Below are positions 6,973-13,296 of a DNA stretch of 15,308 nt, one piece after another (positions within the stretch are counted from its first letter, which is position 1; every line of letters begins with the position of its first letter). The stretch is from CAZEID01 sp964512075 (GTDB lineage: Bacteria; Patescibacteriota; WWE3; 9FT-COMBO-53-11). The notes below the pieces were generated by a model that saw only the letters and a program-made list of their open reading frames with translations, did not search any database and was not told the origin of the DNA. The stretch lies in the NCBI GenBank assembly GCA_964512075.1, contig CAZEID010000033.1, positions 1 to 15,308 on the forward strand, read 5' to 3'. The translations under genes and the position numbers were made by a program.

Positions 6973-7983
6973 ATGGAAATCAAGGAGATTCTGGATGAGC
7001 GCTCTTGGGAACAGTTTTTAACCCGTCAACCCCACACCCCCTTTTTGCAGTCTTGGGCTTGGGGGGAATTTAATGATCGGCTAGGCTTAAGCCACCACCG
7101 ATTCGGAATTTACCAAGGTGGGAATTTGCGGGGCGTTTGCCAAGCGTTGCTTGGTCGCCGAAAACTGGGAAGTTTTATTTACGTGCCGCGGGGCCCTGTT
7201 CTTGACTTCGCAGATCGGGGAGTACTTAGGGCGGTGGGAGAATACTTAAAGAAATTTGCGGCCAAGGAATCGGTGGATTATCTGCGGGTCGATCCCCCGG
7301 CGGAAGCGGGGGAGGAGGTGGCGGAATTGCTTCGGGAAATTGGGTTTAGGAAGTCTCTTGCCACTAGTCAGGCGGGGGGTACCACGTTAATTTTAGATCT
7401 CGCTCTTTCCGAGGAGGAGTTGCTGGCCCAAATGCGCAAAACTACTCGCTATCTGATACGGAATGGGGAAGGATTGGGGATTGGGATTCATCGCACTGCT
7501 GACCCAGTCCGGATGGAGGAGTTCCACCGCTTAATGGGGTTGACTTCCCGCCGGCAGGGATTTGTCCCCCACTCCCGGAATTATCTTCAAACGCAGTTCG
7601 AGACGTTGGCGCCCCGGCGGATCGCCGAGTTGGTGTTAGCGGAATATCAAGGGGAGATTCTCTCGGCCGCAATCACTTTTTTGTATGGGGATACCGTGAC
7701 TTACGTTCACGGCGCCTCGGTGCGCAGCGAAGTTCCGGCCTCGTATGTTTTGCTCTGGGAGATTATTAAGGAGGCTAAAAAGGACGGCTATCGCTACTTC
7801 GATTTTTGGGGGGTTACTTCTACCGATAACCCCCGCCATCCGTGGTATGGTTACTCTTTGTTCAAAAGAGGATTTGGGGGGTCTCAGGTAGACTATCCGG
7901 GGGCTTGGGATTATCCGCGAACACTAAAATATTGGGCTGTTTGGGGAGCGGAGGGACTCCGGCGCTGGGCTCGAAGGTATTAG
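6973..7983 (+). CDS. FemAB-type peptidoglycan bridge transferase
   Basis: A 336-residue full-length member of the FemAB/peptidoglycan-bridge family. Marks in order: FLQSWAWGEF at 24-33, YVPRGPV at 70-76, the basic segment MRKTTRYLIRNG at 154-165, GEILSAAITF at 207-216, YVHGAS at 224-229, YVLLWEII at 238-245, FDFWGV at 256-261 and LFKRGFGG at 276-283. These match both GNAT-like halves. It is transcribed away from the other FemAB gene, and the two proteins differ clearly, so this is not a recent tandem duplication. Start: ATG 6973 comes after a row of small hairpins and has no good Shine-Dalgarno. Its TAG stop (7981-7983) overlaps the TAA stop of ksgA on the other strand by two bases. Cytoplasmic enzyme acting on lipid-linked precursor; amino acid added unknown. 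Confidence 0.92.
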   Translation: MEIKEILDERSWEQFLTRQPHTPFLQSWAWGEFNDRLGLSHHRFGIYQGGNLRGVCQALLGRRKLGSFIYVPRGPVLDFADRGVLRAVGEYLKKFAAKESVDYLRVDPPAEAGEEVAELLREIGFRKSLATSQAGGTTLILDLALSEEELLAQMRKTTRYLIRNGEGLGIGIHRTADPVRMEEFHRLMGLTSRRQGFVPHSRNYLQTQFETLAPRRIAELVLAEYQGEILSAAITFLYGDTVTYVHGASVRSEVPASYVLLWEIIKEAKKDGYRYFDFWGVTSTDNPRHPWYGYSLFKRGFGGSQVDYPGAWDYPRTLKYWAVWGAEGLRRWARRY

Positions 7984-8765
7984 TAAGTCCGCCAGATTCC
8001 CCCGCCGCGCCGGGTCTTGCCTCGTTCGTGAACTCGGGAAAGTTCCCGGTAGAGATTGCGCCAATCCTCTCTAGAAAGAGCCGCCGGCCGTTGGTGGGGG
8101 GCTACACCGGCCTTTTCCAAAAACTCGGTGGGGAAGCGCTGCTTGATCATTTTGCGAGGGGTGCCAAACCCCCGGTGGAGAAATTTCTCTAGTTCCGCGG
8201 TATCCTCAATTTGAGGATGGGGGAAAAGTCGGATATGAATTAGAGCGGAATCAACTTTAGGTTTGGGGCGGAACGCGGCCGGCCTAATCCGCCTAACGAT
8301 TCTGGCTTCCCCGAAGTTCGCGACGAAATTGGCCAAGTAGGTAGATTTGGGTGGTGGGGCAACAATCTTTTCTGCTACCTCTTTTTGGACAATGAGGGTA
8401 ATCGATTCCGGTCGGTTTCGGGAGTGCAAGATTTTGTGAATGAGAGGAGACGTGATTTGGTAAGGAATGGCTCCCACGACCTTAAAATGATTTAAATCCT
8501 CAAAGTCGAGGTCGAGGATATTCGCGTTGCGGATTTCAATGTTGCGAAACCCTTCGAGACCTTTCTTGAGGACGGGGATCAGGTCGCGGTCTAATTCAAC
8601 CGCGATAACTTTTTGGGCTCTTCGGGCGAGTTCTTTGGTAATCGCACCAGTGCCGGCGCCGACCTCCAAGACTGCGTCTTCCTTGGTGATTTCCGCCGCT
8701 TCCGCCAAATTCCGCGCTATCCGCGGGTCAACCAGAAAGTTCTGCCCCAATCTCCTTTTAATCAT
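7980..8765 (-). CDS. ksgA: KsgA/RsmA-type 16S rRNA adenine dimethyltransferase, altered active site
   Basis: KsgA dimethylates two adjacent adenines near the 3' end of 16S rRNA using S-adenosylmethionine (SAM), late in small-subunit assembly. The 261-residue product has KRRLGQNFLVD at 3-13, SAM motif I VLEVGAGTGAIT at 32-43 and VELD at 56-59. It also has the C-terminal RNA-binding segment with RPAAFRPKPKVDSALI and PRKMIKQRF. Two key positions differ from the usual pattern: the catalytic N-x-P-Y motif reads AIPY (Ala99 for Asn), and the acidic residue after strand 4 is Asn82 in RNANIL. Start choice: ATG 8765 overlaps the preceding TGA as ATGA and puts the LGQNF motif at the N-terminus. A GTG at 8804 would add 13 residues lying inside the previous gene. 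Third gene of the pcrA operon. Dimethylation activity is uncertain given Ala99. Confidence 0.88.
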   Translation of the reverse strand: MIKRRLGQNFLVDPRIARNLAEAAEITKEDAVLEVGAGTGAITKELARRAQKVIAVELDRDLIPVLKKGLEGFRNIEIRNANILDLDFEDLNHFKVVGAIPYQITSPLIHKILHSRNRPESITLIVQKEVAEKIVAPPPKSTYLANFVANFGEARIVRRIRPAAFRPKPKVDSALIHIRLFPHPQIEDTAELEKFLHRGFGTPRKMIKQRFPTEFLEKAGVAPHQRPAALSREDWRNLYRELSRVHERGKTRRGGGIWRTY

Positions 8766-9265
8766 TTGACTAAAGTATAAATGTCGGTGGTTTTCCGGCT
8801 CCACCAGCTGGTTCCGAGCTCAAAGCCCAGGTCAATACTTTTTCCTTTAATCTTTCCTCCAGTATCCGCGGCTTGACAAAGACCGTAACCAGGGACGTAG
8901 AAGTAGGACTTCGGGGGAATTACATCCGTGTCCACGGCGCAGAGTCCCCAACGGACCGGCTCGTTGGTGAGGCGGGTTCTTCCTGAACACCCCGGGCAGT
9001 TTCCGTAGTAGGATTGGGCGATAAATCCTGATTGGATGCAGTTGTAGCGGAAGGAAATCTCTTGACCCCGAATTGTTTCCTTGATAGTTCGCGGGTAATT
9101 TAATTTTATCCCTGGGCAGTTGGATGACGGGGTGGCTGCTAAAGAAAGTTCCTTTGGCTGGGTCCCACCGGTGGGGTGAGCGAAGTTGGCGATCAGCCCC
9201 GCTAGGGCTAGGAGGAGAACGGAGTGAACAACGGTTGAAGCGAGCCTTTCTTGGAGGTTAAGCAT
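8762..9265 (-). CDS. 3D-domain cell-wall protein with N-terminal membrane anchor
   Basis: A 167-residue exported protein. Residues 12-28 are a signal anchor or uncleaved signal. The C-terminal half is a 3D domain (three conserved aspartates, double-psi beta-barrel related to MltA and Rpf2/YabE-type wall hydrolases): AVDTDVIP with Asp112, YVPGYG at 123-128, AADTGGKIKGKSIDLGF with Asp134 and Asp145, then RKTTDIYTL near the end. All three aspartates are present, so peptidoglycan cleavage is plausible. Six cysteines (50, 76, 90, 93, 109, 130), including CPGC at 90-93, suggest disulfides outside the cell. ATG 9265 overlaps the pcrA stop by 8 bases, with GAGGG about 9 bases upstream as a possible ribosome site, and its own stop overlaps the ksgA start. 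Acts outside the membrane. Wedged between two housekeeping genes, so it is probably expressed constitutively. Confidence 0.85.
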   Translation of the reverse strand: MLNLQERLASTVVHSVLLLALAGLIANFAHPTGGTQPKELSLAATPSSNCPGIKLNYPRTIKETIRGQEISFRYNCIQSGFIAQSYYGNCPGCSGRTRLTNEPVRWGLCAVDTDVIPPKSYFYVPGYGLCQAADTGGKIKGKSIDLGFELGTSWWSRKTTDIYTLVK

Positions 9266-11081
9266 TCCAGGGTTCCCTCTGGGCGGAAAGGTGGTAAAGC
9301 AGGTTTTCGGTGCCTATCTCGCTAATAAACCGAGAGGGCAAGTTTTCTGACCGCGCGCCAAAGAACAGGCGTTCGCGCGCGAAGCAGAGATGGAGATGGC
9401 GCTGCGCGCGAGTCATTCCCACGTAGCATAGCCGCCGCTCTTCCTCTAGCTCGTCGATACTTCCCATCGAACGGGAGTGGGGAAGCAAACCTTCCTCTAC
9501 GCCGGTAATAAAAACGGTCGGAAACTCCAATCCTTTGGCGGAGTGGAGCGTCATCATCGTCACTGCTTCCTGGGAGGGTTTACCAGTTCGGTTGAGGAGT
9601 TGATCCGTAGGTTGGACCAAGGCCACGTGCTCTAGAAATTCCGGTAGAGAGCTAAAAGAAGCCGCGACGGAGACTAACTCCTTTACATTTTCGATTCGGG
9701 ATTGACCTTCCTCGGAGCCATCTTCTAGGTACCGGAGGTAGTCAGTGATTTCTAGGATTCGATTAAGCATCGGAACCGGAGGGAGGCGGAGAAGTTCTTC
9801 CCGGTCCGCGTTTAGGAAGGCTTGAAGCCGCCGTTTTCCCGCCTTCTCCAATCGCCGAAGACTTACCGGGTCTTGGGGATGGAGGAGAAGCCGGAGGTAG
9901 GAGAGAACGTCTTTGACCTCCCGCCGCTCGTAGAACTTGACCCCCCCGACTAGCACGTAGGGAATTCCGCCCCGCATAAAAACTTCTTCAAGAACCCGGG
10001 ATTGGGCGTTGGTGCGGTAGAGGACTGTGAAGTCCGAGAAGCCCTGGGCTTGGCCCGAGGCCAGCATTGCGGAGATTTGGGAGGAGACGTAGAAGGCTTC
10101 GTCCAGCTCGTTCTCCGCAGCGTAGAGTACGACCGGAAGCCCCTCCTCGTTATCGGTCCAAAGCTCCAAAGGAATGTGGGTGCGATTGTGCTCAATCAAG
10201 GAACGGGCAGCGAGGAGGATTTTTTTAGTGGAGCGGTAATTTTGGGCGAGGGAGAAGACTTGGGCTTGGGGGTAGTCTTTTTGGAAGCGAAGAATATTGC
10301 GAAAGTCGGCTCCTCGCCAGGAGTAGATGGCTTGAGACATATCGCCGACAACGGTTAGATTCTGGTGCGGTTGGGAGAGAAGGCGGACAAAAAGATATTG
10401 AACGCGATTAGTGTCTTGATACTCATCTACCAAAATCTGTTCGAACCGGTTTTGCCAGCGCTCAAGAACCTCCCTTTCGCTTTGGAAAAGCCGAACGGTT
10501 TCGGTGAGCAGATCATCAAAATCTAGGGCGCCGGCTTTTCGGAGCCCTTCTTGGTAGCGGGGAAAAATCTCCGCTACCAGTTCCTGAAAGGGGCTTTCCG
10601 CGAGGGTTGGGTATTCCTCGGCCCCGATCATTTCGTTTTTGGCGTTGGAAATTGCCGCTAAGACTGCCGCGGGAGAGGTTCGCTCGCTTCCCGTCCCGAT
10701 GGTGGACAGAATTTTTTTGACTAATTCTTTTTGGTCATCTTCGTCGTAAATAGTGAAGGTGGGAGGGATGCGGATGGCTTGCCCATCTTGCCTAAGGATG
10801 CGGGCGCAAACGGAGTGAAAAGTGCCTAACCACATGCGGTCCAAGGATTGACCAAGTAGCTGACTGACGCGACGCTTCATTTCGTCCGCCGCTTTGTTGG
10901 TGAAGGTTACCGCAAGGATTTTCTCCGGCGGAACCTTTTCGTGCTCGATTAGGTAAGCAATTTTGTGGGTAAGCACGCGGGTTTTTCCCGATCCGGGTCC
11001 CGCCACGATCAAGGAGGGGCCGGTGGTAAAGCGAACCGCCGCTGTTTGTTGGGGGTTGAGATGGGAGAGGATGACTTCCAC
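9258..11081 (-). CDS. pcrA: PcrA/UvrD-type ATP-dependent DNA helicase (compact)
   Basis: A 607-residue 3'-5' superfamily 1A helicase of the UvrD/PcrA/Rep group, used in nucleotide excision repair, replication restart and removal of recombinase. The Q motif LNPQQ is at 8-12, Walker A AGPGSGKT at 27-34, and Walker B VDEYQDT at 218-224. Motif III is GDMSQAIYSWRGA (GDMSQ instead of the common GDDDQ). It also has QNYRST, motif V TLHSAKGLEFPTVF and motif VI RRLCYVGMTRA. It is shorter than typical PcrA (about 720): subdomain 2B is reduced (around LEKAGKRRLQAFL) and the C-terminal extension that binds RNA polymerase is missing. The start is GTG 11081, close before the Q motif, with no Shine-Dalgarno. 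First gene of an overlapping operon with the 3D protein and ksgA. It is distinct from the nuclease-fused helicase at 2216. Confidence 0.94.
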   Translation of the reverse strand: MEVILSHLNPQQTAAVRFTTGPSLIVAGPGSGKTRVLTHKIAYLIEHEKVPPEKILAVTFTNKAADEMKRRVSQLLGQSLDRMWLGTFHSVCARILRQDGQAIRIPPTFTIYDEDDQKELVKKILSTIGTGSERTSPAAVLAAISNAKNEMIGAEEYPTLAESPFQELVAEIFPRYQEGLRKAGALDFDDLLTETVRLFQSEREVLERWQNRFEQILVDEYQDTNRVQYLFVRLLSQPHQNLTVVGDMSQAIYSWRGADFRNILRFQKDYPQAQVFSLAQNYRSTKKILLAARSLIEHNRTHIPLELWTDNEEGLPVVLYAAENELDEAFYVSSQISAMLASGQAQGFSDFTVLYRTNAQSRVLEEVFMRGGIPYVLVGGVKFYERREVKDVLSYLRLLLHPQDPVSLRRLEKAGKRRLQAFLNADREELLRLPPVPMLNRILEITDYLRYLEDGSEEGQSRIENVKELVSVAASFSSLPEFLEHVALVQPTDQLLNRTGKPSQEAVTMMTLHSAKGLEFPTVFITGVEEGLLPHSRSMGSIDELEEERRLCYVGMTRAQRHLHLCFARERLFFGARSENLPSRFISEIGTENLLYHLSAQREPWNA

Positions 11082-11093
11082 GGTATTGATCGT

Positions 11094-11099
11094 AACATA
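11094..11099 (-). promoter_or_regulatory. Possible -10 box of the pcrA operon
   Basis: TATGTT (minus strand, 4 of 6) ends 12 bases before the GTG start, the same distance as for the metalloprotease. TTAGAA lies 18 bases upstream as a weak -35 (4 of 6). The same hexamer TATGTT followed by AC occurs 14 bases before the small gene at 138. Weak alone; kept because of the repeated geometry. Confidence 0.3.
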
Positions 11100-11240
11100 G
11101 GATTTGTCTGCTTGGATTTCTAAGTTCTCGCCCCGAGGACTTGCCTCCGCCTAAGTGGGCCAGAGACCGTCTGCTCCAAGCCCGGGATCGTGGGTGGCTT
11201 CTGGCTCAAAGATCTCAGGGGGCGCTTTCTCGGAATTTTT

Positions 11241-11282
11241 GCTCCTGGTTACCCGCTACTTGCTACTGGCTGCTGGTTGTTT
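11241..11282 (+). repeat. Degenerate heptameric tandem repeat
   Basis: Six 7-base units in register: GCTCCTG, GTTACCC, GCTACTT, GCTACTG, GCTGCTG, GTTGTTT, consensus roughly G-C-T-A-C-T-G. It lies in the 221-base region between the divergent pcrA and thioredoxin genes and ends about 20 bases before the thioredoxin start. From memory, similar GCTACTGG-like runs occur between genes in many bacterial and CPR genomes and are often mis-called as short Leu/Ala/Tyr-rich proteins; this could not be checked here. The rest of the gap (11100-11240) holds only a weak stem (CCAAGCC near 11176 with GGCTT) and no gene I can support. Confidence 0.55.
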
Positions 11283-11302
11283 TGTGCTATCGTGTGGTTG
11301 AA

Positions 11303-11569
11303 ATGGCTGTCAAGATTTTGGATTTTTGGGCGGAGTGGTGTCCGCCCTGCAAGCTGATGGACCCGGTGGTTCGGGAGTTGGAAAAAGAACTGGCCGGTCG
11401 GGCGGAATTCGTCAAAATTAACGTGGATGAGCAGGGGGATTTGGCGCAAAAGTACGGCATCATGTCAATTCCTTCTTACGTGATTGAGAAGGATGGGAAG
11501 GAAGTAGCTCGGACGGCGGGGGCGCGCTCCAAGGAGGAGTTTCGGCAGTGGGTTGAGGAACAGCTATGA
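11303..11569 (+). CDS. Thioredoxin-like protein (short, CPPC active site)
   Basis: An 88-residue thioredoxin-fold protein. It begins directly with the strand before the active site: KILDFWAEWCPPCKLMDP, so the redox pair is Cys-Pro-Pro-Cys rather than the usual Cys-Gly-Pro-Cys. The cis-proline loop is MSIPSYVI, and the final helix (EEFRQWVEEQL) is intact. Normal thioredoxins carry about 20 more N-terminal residues (first strand and helix), which are missing here. Start: ATG 11303 is chosen. GTG 11294 in frame would add three residues. A longer frame back to TTG 11141 runs through the repeat region and is not protein-like. TATCGT sits 9 bases before the ATG. It overlaps gap by ATGA, implying coupled translation. 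Probable cytoplasmic disulfide reductase, perhaps acting on the GAPDH cysteine; that target is inference. Confidence 0.85.
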   Translation: MAVKILDFWAEWCPPCKLMDPVVRELEKELAGRAEFVKINVDEQGDLAQKYGIMSIPSYVIEKDGKEVARTAGARSKEEFRQWVEEQL

Positions 11570-12579
11570 TTAGGGTCGCAATTAACGGTTTTGGTCGCAT
11601 CGGTCGCACTTTTTTCCGCATCGCCTTTGAGCGCCCGGAGCTCGAAATCGTGGCCTTGAACGATTTGGGCGAGCCGGAAAACTTGGCTTATCTTCTGCGC
11701 TACGACACTGTTTACGGGCGATACCACAAAGAGGTTAAGGTTGAAGATGGCCACTTGTTAGTGGAGGGAAAGAAGATTAAGCTCTTGAGTGAGAAAGACC
11801 CGGCGGCCCTGCCGTGGGGAGAGTTAGGGGTGGATGTAGTGGTAGAGTCCACCGGAGTGTTTACGGACACCGAGGAAGCCGCTCTTCACCTCAAGGCGGG
11901 CGCCAAACGCGTCGTCATTACTGCCCCTTCCAAGGGAAAAGCGCCGTACGTGTTAATTGGCGCAAATGATGCTGAATTTAAGGCTGGCCTGCCGGAGGTA
12001 ACTTGTAATGCCTCCTGTACCACAAACGCGACGGTGCCCGTGGCGGCGGTGATGATGGAGAACCCCGGGGTAGTGAAGGCGATGCTTAATACCGTTCACG
12101 GCTACACGGCGACCCAAAATTTGGTGGATGGACCGGCGAAGAAGGATTTTCGCCGGGGTCGGGCCGCGGCCCAGAATATCGTTCCTTCGACTACGGGTGC
12201 GGCCGAGTCGGTTTACCGTTCCCTTCCGGAGTTGGAAGGCCGGTTCGACGGAATCGCAATGCGGGTGCCGGTGGTCAGCGGTTCGATCGTAGATTTTACC
12301 TTCGTAGCCAAGCGTAAAACCTCGGTCGATGAGATCAACGACATTTTCCGGAAAGCGGCCAAGACGCCGCGTTGGGAGAAGGTTTTGACGGTAACCGAAG
12401 AGCCTTTGGTTTCCTCTGACGTTTTGGGAACTAGCTACGGTTCGGTAGTCGATCTTTCCATGACTCGGGTGGTTGATGGTGACCTGGTCAAGGTATTGGC
12501 TTGGTACGACAACGAGTGGGGCTACTCACACACTTTGGTTGAGCACGTAATTCGGGTCGGCAATTTGATTCCAAAGTAA
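11566..12579 (+). CDS. gap: Glyceraldehyde-3-phosphate dehydrogenase
   Basis: Phosphorylating GAPDH, which converts glyceraldehyde 3-phosphate, NAD and phosphate to 1,3-bisphosphoglycerate. The 337-residue product has the Rossmann motif INGFGRIGR at 6-14 and Asn32-Asp33-Leu34 at the adenosine ribose site, which favours NAD over NADP. The catalytic Cys151 is in NASCTTNA, the general base His178 in HGYTATQ, and the phosphate-binding STTGAA and the C-terminal WYDNEWGYS are present. Length and numbering match the standard enzyme. ATG 11566 overlaps the thioredoxin stop as ATGA and has GAGG 7 bases upstream, one of the few good Shine-Dalgarno sites here. It is followed after 48 bases by a PsbP-like gene and then pgk, the next enzyme of the pathway. 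Cytoplasmic. Confidence 0.97.
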   Translation: MIRVAINGFGRIGRTFFRIAFERPELEIVALNDLGEPENLAYLLRYDTVYGRYHKEVKVEDGHLLVEGKKIKLLSEKDPAALPWGELGVDVVVESTGVFTDTEEAALHLKAGAKRVVITAPSKGKAPYVLIGANDAEFKAGLPEVTCNASCTTNATVPVAAVMMENPGVVKAMLNTVHGYTATQNLVDGPAKKDFRRGRAAAQNIVPSTTGAAESVYRSLPELEGRFDGIAMRVPVVSGSIVDFTFVAKRKTSVDEINDIFRKAAKTPRWEKVLTVTEEPLVSSDVLGTSYGSVVDLSMTRVVDGDLVKVLAWYDNEWGYSHTLVEHVIRVGNLIPK

Positions 12580-12627
12580 TTCCCTTTTCCTAACTCGATT
12601 TTGGCTCCTAAATGGTAGGATAAATTT

Positions 12628-13296
12628 GTGGAGGTGGAAGAGAATAAAGAAAAAGAGGGGGAAGCCCTTCCCTCTGAGGATATCGGGTTGAAACCTAAGC
12701 GCCGAGTTAGTTGGAGAAAGGTCGGCGGGTTTTTGCTCTTCTTCTTCGGGACGATCCTGGCAGTGGCGGTTGGCTATCTAGCAGTTTTTCTTTGGCAATA
12801 TTACTTTCCTTCTTCTTTTTTGGTTGGTCCCGACCCTTATGCGAATTGGCAAGTCTACCGTAACGAAACTTACCTTTTGGGGTTGCGGTACCCCGATGAT
12901 TGGGAATCGATCGAGGTGAAGGAAGGCTTAGTGGTCTTCCGGCCGAAGGCGGGTGAAAACCAAGAGGTTCCCAAAGACTACATTAGCTTGCAAGTTTTCC
13001 CTACAGCCGGGCGGGAACAAACCGCTTGCGAGAAGGACCTTCAGGCTTGTAGTTTCCTTGCCAACGGTATCTACGGCGAGAAGATTTTAACGCCTGAGAG
13101 TGAGACGGTTCGCTTTGCGAAAGAGGGGAACGACTTCTTCTTGACTTGGTTTAAGTACGGGGGGGCCGCCAAATCCGGGGAACCCGGATCTGATAGCCCC
13201 ACTGGAGGTGGGGCGTCCTTTGCCACCGTTTTTGAGGAGATGGGAAAAAGCTTGCGGTTTATCACGCCCGAGACTCCTGATGCTCAAAACCCTTGA
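12628..13296 (+). CDS. Membrane-anchored PsbP-like protein
   Basis: A 222-residue protein with a charged cytoplasmic N-terminus (1-30, many Glu/Lys), one membrane helix (about 32-57) and an extracellular domain. The domain opens with YRNETYLLGLRYPDDWES (78-95), the Tyr-Pro-x-x-Trp signature seen in PsbP-like domains that are common, with unknown role, in CPR membrane proteins. A Gly/Ser/Pro-rich insert (about 179-196, SGEPGSDSPTGGG) interrupts the domain near its end and coincides with two strong DNA hairpins. Two extracellular cysteines (134 and 141) could form a disulfide. GTG 12628 is preceded by TAGGATAAATTT, which can be read either as a Shine-Dalgarno (AGGA, 7 bases away) or as a -10 box with leaderless spacing. 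It overlaps pgk by 17 bases. Function unknown; its place between gap and pgk is not explained by metabolism. Confidence 0.78.
   Translation: MEVEENKEKEGEALPSEDIGLKPKRRVSWRKVGGFLLFFFGTILAVAVGYLAVFLWQYYFPSSFLVGPDPYANWQVYRNETYLLGLRYPDDWESIEVKEGLVVFRPKAGENQEVPKDYISLQVFPTAGREQTACEKDLQACSFLANGIYGEKILTPESETVRFAKEGNDFFLTWFKYGGAAKSGEPGSDSPTGGGASFATVFEEMGKSLRFITPETPDAQNP
13173..13214 (+). other. Two perfect GC-rich hairpins inside the PsbP-like gene, ahead of pgk
   Basis: Hairpin 1: ATCCGGG (13173-13179), loop GAA, CCCGGAT (13183-13189). Hairpin 2: GCCCCAC (13196-13202), loop TGGAG, GTGGGGC (13208-13214). Both stems are 7 perfect base pairs and lie 6 bases apart. They code for the Gly/Ser/Pro-rich insert and end 65 bases before the pgk start. 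No T-run follows, so they are not ordinary terminators. RNA processing, stability or ribosome-pausing roles are possible. Confidence 0.65.

Noticed and set aside
8766..8804. GTG start giving ksgA 13 more residues
   Set aside because: The ATGA overlap at 8762-8765 gives a standard start with the KRRLGQNF motif at the expected position, and the extension lies inside the 3D gene.
11141..11302. 54-residue N-terminal extension of thioredoxin from a TTG start
   Set aside because: It is translated from the heptad repeat and spacer. Thioredoxin homology begins at ATG 11303 and no signal peptide with a proper n-region is formed.
13208..13279. GTG start giving PGK 24 more residues
   Set aside because: The extra residues are a frame-shifted reading of the upstream gene and hairpin region, with no match to PGK N-termini.
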